Numbered from the stretch's first letter, positions 34,301 through 41,064 are shown. The stretch is DNA of 64,000 nt from Brachycybe producta (GCA_036925085.1 JAUPFP010000018.1:3171885-3235884), one strand, 5' to 3'. The notes: generated from the sequence alone by a model not told the origin. Made by a program: numbers and translations.

Positions 34301-36473
34301 AATAAAATAAACCTAGCATAAAAATTGAGAAGTTGATTATTTATCCAAAAGTAGTGTTTATTAGCATGTGAATTACATCACATGTTACCTACCTCGTTCT
34401 TGATAACAAAATTACTTAGAGACCAGAAATTTCTTGTCAAAATATTGTCAAGAATTATTCAATGATTACCAAAACGATTTTTAAAATTTAAAATAAATGA
34501 TTAATATAATTTAAAAAATTAAAAATCAGTTGACTTCATATAAATGAACTTTGTCAAATAGATGCGCCACCAAACAACAGACATTGGTAACAAAACTCCC
34601 CCAAAGTCTGCTCCTCTACTCGAATTCTGATGTGTTGTGATCACCTCCTCGCACTTCATTTTTAAGTTTTTTTTTATGGTTTTATTGACTTATTTTAAAA
34701 TTTAAAAATATTTTTGACAATCGTTGAGTAAGTCTTGACAATATTTTGAGAAGGAATTTCTGGAGATAAATGGTCTCTTTAAAAATCCGATTTTTTAAAA
34801 AATATTCTTTTTAAATAATCACGATTTTTTTGCATCCTGAGAATTGTTTCTCAAAAGTTATTCAATTGCATCACAAGACTTGTACTTTGGTACCTGGTGC
34901 CTGCCCACATTACTGAAATGGGCTACACACGACTATGATGTTGTTAATGCATGCCAAGACACTTGAAAAAATTCGTCACTGAAATCTTGTTTGATTTACA
35001 GCCAGACTTAAAAGAAGAAGAAGTAAAAATACTATAAAAATTTACATCTGTTCCATTGCAGCCGTCAAGACCAGGTGGTCCTCTCGGACCTATCGACCCC
35101 TGAAGTCCCTATAACATTAAACAAGAACATTGAAGATAATAGGCCTATCAATCGCTGAAAATAAAAAAAAATTATGTTTCTTGTTAAATAAATAGACTTA
35201 CTGGAATTCCGTTAATTCCTGGAAATCCTGGCATGCCCATTTTTCCCTAAACAATTAAACACAGTCATTACTTAAGAGAGAATAACGCAAAACAAAATTG
35301 AAATGTTTTTTTTTTACTCGATCTCCTTTGATTCCACGAGGACCTTGTGGGCCTGAATCTCCTTTATCACCTTTTGGACCTGGTAATCCTTCCATTCCTT
35401 CAAATCCAGGTAGTCCGGATGATCCAGAAGGACCCACATCTCCTGGAACACCCTACAAAATCAAGTGCAAACGATATTCATTTTCTAGTTCAAGCAGACT
35501 TGAAAAAATACGAAAAAATAGTCGTAAATATAGCTTCTGGAATGGGTTGCGACAATGTGTGTCCGAAAACCACTTAGGAAACTGTTCTAAGATAGTAACA
35601 ATGGAATTTAAATGAGTTTTTGCTGTATCGGAAATGTAGTTATGGTTGGTTTGATGCAATTATTTAAAAACTAACCGCGAGCGAATGCATTATTCCAGTA
35701 AAACAAGCATCTTAGCTATATTTTTTTTGCTAACTGGTATTCATTTGCATGACTGGTTAAAAATGTATTTCATAATAGGACCTTGTTTTAGAAACATCCT
35801 TTATGTATTTGCTATTTTTTTAATTGATATTACTAGTTAGAGGATGTTATTGCTCGCGTTCGGTAGAAAAACGGGTATTCAGCGGATCAGCGAACAAGAC
35901 CGAGCAAACATTCTCACTGAATAATCGTCTGGCGAGTAACGGTTAGAAAGCGAGCAAACATTCGCCCGCTCGTGTTCATACAAAAAAAGATCGGGTGAAT
36001 GGCGGTACATCAAAGAAAAGAATTGTTCGTGCTTGTTTAGTGTGGACGGTGATTATTGTATTGTTGAAATGCTCGTGCAGATTTTAAGAGTGCTCGCTGT
36101 AAATGATGAATCAACTTCGAACAAAGAACATATTCACTCCCGTATGGACGCAAGCCTAGCAAGGTGAGCATTAACTTCAATGGTGAATGAGAAAACGTCG
36201 GCGAGCACTAGCAAATGTTTGCTCTTTCTCGCTCTTTTCGTGAATATACCCCGGCTGAATGTTGCATAAAGCAAGGAAGGTGCAAAATCAAGAAAACTTA
36301 GCACTTGAAGTTCAGAGGTTTTTTTCTTCTTTCTATTAAAGTTGAAATTCAAATGTGAAGTTTCTTTTGAACCACTGTGAATAAAATGAAATTTTGTAAC
36401 TTACCCTGGAACCTTTTTCGCCAATGCATTTACACCCTTGAGTACAACCACCACATCTTCCTTGGTCATCTTG
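16078..36473 (-). CDS. Collagen type IV alpha chain (alpha-2-like), exons 2 to last; multi-exon gene
   Basis: Basement-membrane network collagen, a secreted subunit of heterotrimers that join through N-terminal 7S and C-terminal NC1 domains. Thirty-six coding exons (listed separately) join with consistent phases to 5148 bp, 1715 residues plus a TAA stop. This is close to the usual 1670-1770. Order: 4-Cys 7S start ([10 protein letters not shown]), GCNGT site with a fifth 7S Cys, about 1480 residues of interrupted Gly-X-Y, then an NC1 domain of about 227 residues with 12 Cys in two homologous halves. Alpha-2-like traits are [12 protein letters not shown] and [15 protein letters not shown]. The conserved sulfilimine positions (Met in PIPMMPV, Lys in TLKAG) are present. 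RGD tripeptides occur in exons 8, 17, 21 and 25. Most introns split a Gly codon after its first base, as usual for COL4. The signal-peptide exon was not located and must lie right of 36473, perhaps beyond the window. The partner alpha-1 gene is not visible. Confidence 0.95.
16482..16549. repeat. Near-perfect 31-bp hairpin palindrome
   Basis: The arms ATTGCCGAATCTGCAAACAG and its exact inverse ending at 16549 leave almost no loop. It lies in the last collagen intron, 26 bp before a Helitron-like copy. The words (TTTGCAGATT, GCCTAGG) recur in the foldback element at 50734-50909. Confidence 0.8.
16576..16901 (+). mobile_element. Helitron-like non-autonomous element (copy B)
   Basis: Begins TCCCAGGTCCGTGTG and ends with a perfect hairpin CCCGTCATTTATGACGGG, then TTACCCCACTAG and a host T. 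It sits in the last intron of the collagen gene, antisense to it. Confidence 0.65.
17045..17280 (+). repeat. Family containing the GGATTCGAG motif, copy 2
   Basis: Shares TTTATTATTAATAATTTA and AATATTATTTCATTTATTTG with 46790-47100 and ends CGTCCCACCTC. It carries about 1.5 units of the 23-bp motif that is expanded at 46895-47090. Located in the last collagen intron. Confidence 0.65.
17676..17962 (-). CDS. Collagen IV exon: NC1 middle part
   Basis: Encodes the rest of the first C4 repeat ([39 protein letters not shown]) and the start of the second ([17 protein letters not shown]). The Met of PMM corresponds to the sulfilimine Met93 position. Acceptor GCAG|G, donor ATG|GTTAGT; phase 1 to 0. 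Confidence 0.95.
18077..18268 (-). CDS. Collagen IV exon: end of triple helix and start of NC1
   Basis: About 17 collagenous residues ([17 protein letters not shown]) pass into NC1 ([38 protein letters not shown]). The first NC1 Cys is here. Phase 1 to 1; donor TTTAG|GTTAGA. Confidence 0.95.
18346..18462 (-). CDS. Collagen IV exon, Gly-X-Y
   Basis: 39 codons of uninterrupted repeat ([16 protein letters not shown] to GTPGLPG). Phase 1 to 1. Confidence 0.93.
18549..18678 (-). CDS. Collagen IV exon with a Cys-containing interruption
   Basis: 43 codons plus one base. Repeat interrupted at GIGVNIPG and at [13 protein letters not shown], a Pro-rich break with a lone Cys. Phase 0 to 1. Its acceptor lies only 28 bp from the transposon that fills the preceding intron. 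Confidence 0.93.
18706..20264. mobile_element. TTAA-type MITE split by an RTE insertion
   Basis: Inverted repeats TTAAGGTGGCTGAATAGATA (18706 on) and the inverse ending in TGCCACCTTAA (20264), about 29 bp, with TTAA at both ends as in piggyBac-like elements. The body matches the uninterrupted copy at 62185-62610. It makes up about 94 percent of this collagen intron. Confidence 0.75.
18892..19963 (-). mobile_element. RTE-type LINE, 5'-truncated, with target duplication
   Basis: Encodes 339+ residues without a stop (18903-19947). Present are the RT catalytic block [24 protein letters not shown] upstream, and the RTE-typical C-terminus [20 protein letters not shown] followed by [11 protein letters not shown]. 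The 3' tail is (ATG)n, as in RTE elements. The target duplication is GAATAGTTAGT (18881-18891 and 19964-19974). Bases 19947-19963 are filler, part of an inverted copy of the target. It lies in sense orientation in a collagen intron. RT activity is lost with the 5' truncation. Confidence 0.9.
20336..20487 (-). CDS. Collagen IV exon, Gly-X-Y
   Basis: [16 protein letters not shown] to GIAGFP, no interruption. Phase 1 to 0; donor CCG|GTAACA. Confidence 0.93.
20565..20930 (-). CDS. Collagen IV exon, largest collagenous exon
   Basis: 366 bp, 122 codons ([13 protein letters not shown] to GEPGRPG) with one short interruption (GLSAFGTKG). Its size suggests fusion of several ancestral exons. Phase 1 to 1. 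Confidence 0.93.
21067..21370 (+). pseudogene. LINE reverse-transcriptase ORF, C-terminal remnant
   Basis: Encodes [16 protein letters not shown], then after a stop [18 protein letters not shown]. The patterns RGHS-K-basic and F-x-x-R-V-I-x-x-W-N-x-L-P are typical of the extreme C-terminus of CR1/Jockey-like LINE proteins. In-frame stop, no RT core; dead fragment in a collagen intron, antisense. Confidence 0.6.
21590..22070. other. Collagen intron, nothing recognised
   Basis: GC-richer than its surroundings with several imperfect inverted words (GTGTCAGTTCCGTTACAG), possibly an old foldback element. Confidence 0.3.
22713..22784 (-). CDS. Collagen IV exon, Gly-X-Y
   Basis: 24 codons ([16 protein letters not shown] to GEKG). 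Phase 1 to 1; donor AAAG|GTGAGA. Confidence 0.93.
22880..23178. repeat. AAGCTGACAAAAC-type MITE, copy 1
   Basis: Inverted relative to 51316-51727; shared words include GTTGTTGTTTTAATAC and TTTTGTCAGCTTGATG. Located in a collagen intron. Short frames inside are not genes. Confidence 0.65.
23556..23663 (-). CDS. Collagen IV exon, Gly-X-Y
   Basis: 36 codons ([13 protein letters not shown] to GEPGFPG). The first residue joins the previous exon as GQSTIGEKG, a small interruption. Phase 1 to 1. Confidence 0.93.
23726..23902 (-). CDS. Collagen IV exon, Gly-X-Y
   Basis: 59 codons ([13 protein letters not shown] to GNQGFPGQ). The donor CAAT|GTATTA splits a Ser codon rather than Gly. Phase 1 to 1. 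Confidence 0.93.
23967..24030 (-). CDS. Collagen IV exon, Gly-X-Y, short
   Basis: 21 codons plus one base ([16 protein letters not shown] to SGSK). Phase 0 to 1. Confidence 0.93.
24098..24408 (-). CDS. Collagen IV exon, Gly-X-Y, long
   Basis: 103 codons plus two bases ([13 protein letters not shown] to GFPGLKGDR) with interruptions at GAAAEKG and GVAQRG. Phase 1 to 0. Confidence 0.93.
24486..24629 (-). CDS. Collagen IV exon, Gly-X-Y with RGD
   Basis: 48 codons; starts [13 protein letters not shown], giving an RGDS tripeptide context. Donor CCAG|GTTGGT is weak. Phase 1 to 1. Confidence 0.93.
24688..24858 (-). CDS. Collagen IV exon, Gly-X-Y
   Basis: 57 codons ([13 protein letters not shown] to GFPGLKG) with a GFNGTRG sequon-like site. 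Donor AAAG|GTTTGT. Phase 1 to 1. Confidence 0.93.
25128..25468. repeat. MITE with CTTGTACAGACC inverted ends
   Basis: CTTGTACAGACCGGGCGATA at the left and TATCACACAGTCTGTACAAG at the right are inverted repeats. Located in a collagen intron. Confidence 0.65.
25733..26200. repeat. Long foldback element (about 50-bp arms)
   Basis: The left arm with GTGAAGACTACGGGGCGATC and the right arm with GCTCGTCCCGTGGTCTTCAC (26150-26190) are imperfect inverses. Located in a collagen intron; open frames inside are incidental. Confidence 0.6.
26721..26882 (-). CDS. Collagen IV exon, Gly-X-Y
   Basis: 54 codons ([13 protein letters not shown] to GPAGLKG) with the interruption [10 protein letters not shown]. 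Phase 1 to 1. Confidence 0.93.
26951..27064 (-). CDS. Collagen IV exon, Gly-X-Y
   Basis: 38 codons ([15 protein letters not shown] to GKPGLSG), with a one-residue shift at GQGQPG. Phase 1 to 1. Confidence 0.93.
27125..27412 (-). CDS. Collagen IV exon with an N-glycosylation site
   Basis: 96 codons. Begins in a 14-residue interruption ([16 protein letters not shown]) holding the sequon N-I-T, then long Gly-X-Y with GPRGDAG. Donor CCAG|GTTTGC. Phase 1 to 1. Confidence 0.93.
27495..27636 (-). CDS. Collagen IV exon, Gly-X-Y
   Basis: 47 codons plus one base ([13 protein letters not shown] to GAKGDL), interruption at SGGSLPG. The donor splits the Tyr codon that opens the next interruption. Phase 0 to 1. 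Confidence 0.93.
27707..27822 (-). CDS. Collagen IV exon, Gly-X-Y
   Basis: [16 protein letters not shown] to GLKGER; donor AGG|GTATTT. Phase 1 to 0. Confidence 0.93.
27901..27988 (-). CDS. Collagen IV exon with interruption
   Basis: 29 codons plus one base. [16 protein letters not shown] then the non-collagenous [14 protein letters not shown]. Phase 0 to 1. Confidence 0.93.
28131..28375 (+). mobile_element. hAT-like MITE (GGCGTAGCTAGG ends)
   Basis: Starts GGGGCGTAGCTGGGG and ends CCTAGCTACGCCACTG, inverse ends shared with 45683-46547 and 58649-59362. It contains the ATTCAATTATTT/AAATAATTGAAT foldback and long G runs. Located in a collagen intron. Confidence 0.7.
28376..29043. other. Collagen intron, nothing recognised
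   Basis: Includes a run of about 16 C followed by about 11 A near 28887-28911. Confidence 0.4.
29044..29222 (-). CDS. Collagen IV exon with a Cys pair
   Basis: [16 protein letters not shown] opens the exon: two Cys three residues apart in an interruption, placed like the Cys-x-x-Cys interruption of vertebrate alpha-1 chains. An RGD (GDRGDDG) follows. The donor GAG|GTTCAT is far from consensus but required by the frame. Phase 1 to 0. Confidence 0.9.
29295..29417 (-). CDS. Collagen IV exon, Gly-X-Y
   Basis: 41 codons ([15 protein letters not shown] to GRPGDKG) with an N-G-T sequon in the interruption DAVNGTAG. Phase 1 to 1; acceptor CGAAG|GA is purine-rich. Confidence 0.88.
29487..29663 (-). 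CDS. Collagen IV exon, Gly-X-Y
   Basis: 59 codons ([13 protein letters not shown] to GFTGPRG) with the interruption GISIRGPKG. Phase 1 to 1. Confidence 0.93.
29767..29883 (-). CDS. Collagen IV exon, Gly-X-Y
   Basis: 39 codons ([16 protein letters not shown] to GESGRPG). Phase 1 to 1; donor CCAG|GTAATA. Confidence 0.93.
29949..30039 (-). CDS. Collagen IV exon, Gly-X-Y
   Basis: Begins [10 protein letters not shown], so the junction with the previous exon reads GPPGSGKGVAG, a one-residue break in the repeat. 30 codons plus one base. Acceptor TAAAG|AGC. Phase 0 to 1. Confidence 0.88.
30232..30434. repeat. MITE with GCCCGGGCGCACACTGA-type ends
   Basis: AAGACCCGGGCGCACACTGA at the left is the inverse of TCAGTGTGTGCCCGGCCTTA at the right. 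Located in a collagen intron. Confidence 0.7.
30603..30767 (-). CDS. Collagen IV exon, Gly-X-Y
   Basis: 55 codons ([13 protein letters not shown] to GLPGPPG), uninterrupted. Phase 0 to 0; donor GGA|GTAAAT. Confidence 0.93.
30851..30913 (-). CDS. Collagen IV exon, Gly-X-Y, short
   Basis: 21 codons, [13 protein letters not shown] to SPGPR. Phase 0 to 0; donor AGA|GTGAGT. Confidence 0.93.
30991..31044 (-). CDS. Collagen IV exon, Gly-X-Y, short
   Basis: 18 codons ([18 protein letters not shown]); 54 bp, the classic fibrillar-collagen exon size. Phase 0 to 0. Confidence 0.92.
31128..31313 (-). CDS. Collagen IV exon with two Cys interruptions
   Basis: 62 codons. Interruptions [12 protein letters not shown] and [16 protein letters not shown] each contain a Cys and the second an N-G-S sequon. 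Phase 0 to 0; donor CCG|GTTAAT. Confidence 0.93.
31700..32052. repeat. Possible TE remnant (GGGGCGGTCGCCCC / GGGCGCCACTG ends)
   Basis: Starts near AGGGGCAAGGTGGGGCGGTC and ends near TGCGGGCGCCACTG, resembling hAT-like ends. No inverted repeats of convincing length. Located in a collagen intron. Confidence 0.35.
32165..32227 (-). CDS. Collagen IV exon, Gly-X-Y with RGD
   Basis: 21 codons ([13 protein letters not shown], then GDRGDRGFP). Phase 0 to 0; consensus-like donor CCC|GTACGT. Confidence 0.93.
32310..32345 (-). CDS. Collagen IV exon, very short
   Basis: 12 codons, [12 protein letters not shown], between acceptor TTTTAG and donor CAG|GTAAAA. Phase 0 to 0. Confidence 0.92.
32434..32556 (-). 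CDS. Collagen IV exon, Gly-X-Y
   Basis: 41 codons ([13 protein letters not shown] to GMKGQK) with interruption GEAAFGAPG. The acceptor follows an A run rather than a pyrimidine tract. Phase 0 to 0. Confidence 0.9.
33046..33251. mobile_element. Mutator-like palindromic MITE
   Basis: Arms of about 67 bp start ACAGGCATTTAGAAATCGGG and end with the inverse. Sister copies at 41324-41528 and 61591-61795 carry 9-bp target duplications; here the flanks TACATGAAG and TATGAAG are a decayed version. Long inverted repeats plus 9-bp duplications suggest Mutator-type transposition. Confidence 0.7.
33252..34409. other. Collagen intron; degraded repeat pieces
   Basis: A piece at 33640-34170 resembles the interior of the TTAAGGTGGC MITE (AGAAACTAGAAGGCTAGC..., TTTCAAAATAAAC). 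No exon recognised. Confidence 0.4.
34410..34790. repeat. Foldback element (about 100-bp imperfect arms)
   Basis: The left part (CCAGAAATTTCTTGTCAAAA) and right part (TTTTGAGAAGGAATTTCTGG) are inverses. The central part matches 61925-62190 inverted (CACCAAACAACAGACATTGG). Confidence 0.6.
35046..35108 (-). CDS. Collagen IV exon with 7S Cys and sequon
   Basis: 21 codons, [26 protein letters not shown] is the conserved 7S cysteine with N-glycosylation site found in type IV chains. Phase 0 to 0; donor GAT|GTAAAT. Confidence 0.94.
35202..35246 (-). CDS. Collagen IV exon, 45 bp
   Basis: 15 codons, [15 protein letters not shown]; donor CCA|GTAAGT. Phase 0 to 0. Confidence 0.93.
35318..35452 (-). 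CDS. Collagen IV exon, 135 bp
   Basis: 45 codons ([13 protein letters not shown] to GIKGDR), uninterrupted. Phase 0 to 0; donor CGA|GTAAAA. Confidence 0.93.
35830..36260. repeat. Possible repeat with GCGAGCAAACATTC words
   Basis: GAGCAAACATTC occurs at least twice and is echoed inverted (CTAGCAAATGTTTGCTC). Located in a collagen intron; no clear ends. Confidence 0.35.
36405..36473 (-). CDS. Collagen IV exon 2: start of 7S domain
   Basis: 23 codons, [18 protein letters not shown] then EKGSR. Four cysteines directly before the first Gly-X-Y triplets mark the 7S N-terminus of type IV collagen, which cross-links four molecules. It is expected to follow a signal-peptide exon ending in phase 0. 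Acceptor TTTCAG, donor AGG|GTAAGT. Confidence 0.94.
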
Positions 36474-36651
36474 CTGAAAAAATATTTAAAAAAAAATACA
36501 AGTTAGTTATAACTTATAAGTTTTATAACTTTGACTTGTCATTATAACGTCATGCACGTTAATAAGTTGTATGTTAACACGTTACACGTCAATATACGTT
36601 AATAACATGTAACTTAAAAAAAAAGTAGTAGCTGAATTTTTTTTTGCAACA

Positions 36652-36768
36652 AAAATCGTAAAATACTCAAAAAATTATTTTGAAAGTTGTATTATTATTT
36701 TTTTCATTAAAAAAATGACGAAAAAAATAATACAACTTTCAAAATAAATTTTTGAGTATTTTACGTTT
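36652..36768. repeat. Near-perfect long palindrome
   Basis: The arms CGTAAAATACTCAAAAAATT... and ...AATTTTTGAGTATTTTACG flank an A/T core (GAAAGTTGTATTATT and its inverse). A foldback element in presumed collagen intron 1. Confidence 0.75.
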
Positions 36769-37039
36769 TTTTTTTAAATAGAAGGAGAAATAATTGTCCA
36801 AAGTTTTTGCAGACAAAAAGTGAAAAGCTACAAAAAAAAAGTTTTAACTTTTAAAAGCTAATTTTACTTACTAACTTAACTTTTAAAAACGTTTTAAGAG
36901 CATAGATACGGTGTTTAGTTCAAAATTTCTCCGAATGTAGGCACTGCGATCGTTTTTGATTGAAAAACTTTTTTTTTTTCACGTTTTTTCTCCAAGTTTG
37001 AAGTCACATAATAATTAATAGAAAAATAATTTCACGAGC

Positions 37040-37440
37040 TAAGCTTATACAAAAAAACATCGTGAAGCCAATAGATTAATGGCACGTGCTAATTTTTATG
37101 CGATTGTTCTCAGTCGTTTTTAATGGGAGTTCTTCAAATGTTTGGGTGACGGTTTTTTTGTCCTATGGGACTTAACATGGAGTTAAAAAATGTACGATTT
37201 TAAACGTTATTAAAAAATAAAAGGACCTTTTCAAAACTTATAAAAAGGAAACATCGTGAAGACAATACATGAAAGTATGTGCTAATTATTTTGTTATTCT
37301 TCTAAATCGTTTTTAATGAGTTTTTTTTCAAATGTTTGTGGGACGGTTTTTGATCCAATGGGTTTTAACAGGGGGTTAAAAAACGAACGATTTTGAACCT
37401 TGTTTAAAAATAGAAAGACCTTTTCAAAAATTATATAAAT
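37040..37440. repeat. Degenerate tandem duplication, unit about 190 bp
   Basis: Unit 1 (about 37046-37237) and unit 2 (about 37238-37427) share ACATCGTGAAG, GTGCTAATT, CGTTTTTAATG, TCAAATGTTTG and GACCTTTTCAAAA in the same order. A partial third unit starts at about 37428. Confidence 0.7.
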
Positions 37441-38110
37441 CGAGCACGTAAAGAACAATACTTTTTATTGCATTTTGCGCTATACTGTATTTTAATTGAG
37501 CGATTGTGAGGCGATTCCTTGCAGTTTTAGTTAACACCATATAAGAACACTCATTTGTGTCGTTGTCGTCTGCTTAAAACAACAAGATGGAGGACGTGTA
37601 TCTAGGCTCTTAAATTTTTTTGTAGCTTTTCACTTTTTTTTTCTGCAAAAACTTAGGTAAAAAAAAATAGAAGGAGAAATACTTCTCCAAAGAAAATTAA
37701 CTAAATAATAATTTCATCAATTTTTCTTTCATGTAAGAGAGAGGTTTAAGTTGAGATCTAAAATCGTGATTTCAGCAACTTAGGGGTTGGTGAAGTTTTG
37801 ATAATGAAGTTCCCAGACCAGACAAAAAAAGCCTGAGGACTCCCACTTAAGTTTTCCTTTTACAAAGGTGAAACTTTTTTGGCTGAATAAGATAACCCTC
37901 TCAACAGGTAATACCAAGAGTTTCAGGGGAAGTGAAACACAACATATTATGTACAATGCTTTATACAATAAAAGTAATATAGGCCTACACAAAGCAAAGT
38001 CAGGATTCAAAATTAACATGAAATAGAAGTTGTTTGCACAATCTCATAGGTGTAAATTACTAAATTGTCTGATTAGATGTACAATAGAAAAGAAATTACA
38101 ACCAACTTTC
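37441..38110. other. No gene seen
   Basis: AT-rich; no supported coding exon on either strand. Presumed collagen intron 1. Confidence 0.4.
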
Positions 38111-38114
38111 AAGT

Positions 38115-38365
38115 TAGAAAATTCGACCCAATGTTAAAGAAAAAGAAAAAATGTTAATTTTTAAAATACACAGTCACGGCCCAATATGTTTATTTTTCAT
38201 ATTTAAAGTTGTCCAATATTAAGTTTTCAAAGTGCAATGTCGCACCTTAAATGTATGTTGATCGAGTGATAGAATGACAACAAATTGGTAAGTGCGGTTC
38301 TATTTTTAAAAACTATTTCAAAATCGCGAATTTCTAACTCTTATGTTAAACTCCATTGAGTACGC
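38115..38365 (+). repeat. TTGTCCAATATTAAG family, copy 2
   Basis: Nearly identical to 4190-4395 (e.g. GATCGAGTGATAGAATGACA, AACTATTTCAAAATCGCGAA). Confidence 0.7.
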
Positions 38366-38403
38366 GCGCTAGTAAGAAAAAAGCCATTAAAATGCTCGTA
38401 AAA

Positions 38404-39868
38404 ATCATCATCATCATTTCCTGTACCTTATCCCGCAAGCAGCAGGGTCGGCCTTGCTGGTTCTAACTCTCCACTCGTTCCGATTTTGCACCAAGCCCCC
38501 AGTGACCCCACATGCCTCCATATCCCGTTTTACTACCACATCCCAGGTTTGCTTGGGTCTTCCTCTACCCCGTTTTATTCCCAGGTCTAAGTTCATTGCC
38601 TGTCTCAGCAGCCCATCTTCTCCACTCCTGAGGACATGCCCAAACCACCGCAGCCCATTTTCCTGCATCTTTTCTACTATATTTGTTACCCCTACACTAC
38701 CCCTAATAAAATCATTTCTGATCCTATCCCTTCTGGTCACCCCACTCATAAACCTTAGCATCCTCATCTCAGCTACCTGCATTCTATCCTCATGCACCTT
38801 CTTGATTGCCCAACATTCTGACCCATACAACATAGCTGGTCTGACTACTGTTCTATAAAACTTTCCCTTCAACTTTATAGGTAACTTCCTGTCACATAAA
38901 ACCCCACTAGCCTGCCTCCACCTACGCCAACCTGCTTTTATCCGGTTTGTGATGTCTAAGTCTAAGCTCCCATCATCTTGCAGCACAGATCCTAAATATT
39001 TGAAGTCATGCACCTGCTGCATTAAACTGTCCCCAAGTCTAATCCCCTCATTCAACTGTTCTTTTCCATCCCACTGAAATTTCATGTACTCCGTTTTTGC
39101 CCTACTTATTTTCAACCCCTTTGATTCCAAGGCATTCCTAGTCTCCTCTAACCTTATCTCGAGTTCCAATTTGGATTCCCCAACTAAGACTATGTCATCT
39201 GCAAACAGCATACACCAGGGGACCTCCTGCCTCACCCCTGCCAGTAACTCATCCAGGACCAAAATAAATAGATATGGACTAAGTGCTGAGCCCTGGTGCA
39301 CCCCAATCCTAACACGAAAACTGTCAGAGAACCCCCAGGCAGTCTTAATGCTTGTCCGTGCATCCCTATACATGTCCCTCACCATATCTATATAACTCTC
39401 ACTCATCCCCTTCTTCTGTAAGACCTCCCACAATAACGTCCGTGGTACTCTGTCATAGGCTTTCTCTAGATCTATAAATACCATGTGTAACTCTTTCTTG
39501 GCAGCCCGAAACTTCTCAATAACTTGCCTTACGGCAAAAATAGGGTGCATTGTGGATTTTCCTGGCATAAACCCAAACTGACTTCTCCCAATTGCAGTTT
39601 TACCCCGTAGTCGCGCTTCAATTACTCTCTCCCAAAGCTTCATCGTATGACTCATCAATTTAATACCTCTATAGTTCCCACATTCCTGAACATCACCCTT
39701 CCCTTTGAAAATAGGCACTAACCAGCTGTCCCGCCATGCATCTGGCATTCTATCCCCCATAGCCAATCTATTGAATAACTTTGTGAGCCAGGAAATGGCA
39801 ACATTCCCCAAGACCTTCCACACCTCTACTGGTATCCCATCTGGCCCTAAAGCCTTCCCTATGACTCA
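38404..39868 (-). mobile_element. RTE-type LINE, 5'-truncated, long open RT frame
   Basis: One frame runs without a stop from 39868 to 38414 (469 residues from its first Met). It carries the RT blocks [72 protein letters not shown] and [11 protein letters not shown], then the RTE C-terminus. The 3' end is a short (ATG)n tract, typical of RTE. The endonuclease part is missing. Very close to the copy at 18892-19946, so both are recent. No clear target duplication. Confidence 0.9.
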
Positions 39869-40020
39869 AGCCTCAGGCACATCCATTACTCAAGACACAG
39901 ACTCATCTAGGACTCGAGACTCAGTCTCATCTAGAACTTGGGACTCAGTCTCATCTATTAGGCCACACTACTCTGGACTCAGACGCATCAAGGACCCAAA
40001 CCAAAATAAAGTCGATTAAA
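39869..40020. repeat. Short imperfect tandem GACTCAGTCTCATCTAG
   Basis: The motif GACTCAGTCTCATCTA occurs about three times in direct order next to the 5' end of the LINE. Confidence 0.6.
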
Positions 40021-40775
40021 TTAACAAAAAAAATCACATCAAGACACGTAAAAGTATCAACTCAAACAATAACATATAAACAAAAATAAAGTTACTCTAC
40101 TTCCACAGTGACTTACTGAAATAACCACACACACAAAACGTCATGAGACGACCACATATAAATATTCAAAATAAAATCAGGAACATAAATGTGAGTGTTT
40201 ATGTTAATCAAAAAAATAAAATAATCAGAAGTTTTTATAGAAAATAAAATGTAGAACAAGTCTTTCTGTGTTTTTTTTTTTTTTTTTTTTTGTAGAAAAA
40301 CTTTGGTCAAAAGTCACCATTTAAACAAACTCAAACAGAAGTTCAATAACCTCACTAAATCTCATCTTTATGTCTGTAAAGAAAAAAGTCATAAAATTTA
40401 TAGACTTTATATATAAAAAAATGTCTTATGATTATTTTTTTATAGATCAATAATAATAAAAAAGGTATCTTCAATCAGAGGCAAACATTTGTTACTAAGC
40501 AATAAATAAGTTAAACCAATTATACCTGTCTTTCCTTTGTCAAGATACAAATATCCATCACACAGTACAAACGATAAACAAGTCATAAATTATAAGTCAA
40601 GATTGAATAAACATTATTTTTTTATTCAGAAAAAAAAAATAATTTAAATAGTTTGAATTCATTTGAGATAAACAAACTGAATTCTTTTAAATTAGGACCA
40701 TTAGGTATTTTAGTAAATCATTAAAAAAATAATATGAAGTTGGAAACACTCCATACGAAGTTTTTGATTTGATTT
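40021..40775. other. No gene seen; AT-rich
   Basis: Contains a T run of about 22 at 40269-40291. No exon recognised. Confidence 0.4.
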
Positions 40776-40905
40776 TAAAGCCTTGTTTCCACTGGGGCGG
40801 AAATTTGAACTTTTTGAAAATTCCAACTGGTGAAAAATAGAAGACACGTGGCCCCCACCTATTCACTATCATAGGCGGAGGCCACGTGTGTTCCATACGT
40901 ATGTT
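40776..40905. repeat. Copy of the 8984-9312 palindromic family
   Basis: AAGCCTTGTTTCCACTGGGG, GAACTTTTTGAAAATTCCAA and CACTATCATAGGCGGAGGCC correspond to the earlier copies. Confidence 0.6.
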
Positions 40906-41064
40906 ACCCTCCAGAATAAACTTGAAATAACTTTTGATTGGAAGTAGCACTAACGAACAAAATTTGCAGCACTAATCAGTACTAACGAATAAGGTCGGTC
41001 TGGTTGGGCCCTCCCCACTCTGGAGGGAAGGGGCAACTTGACCAACATAATACACAGGCTGTGA

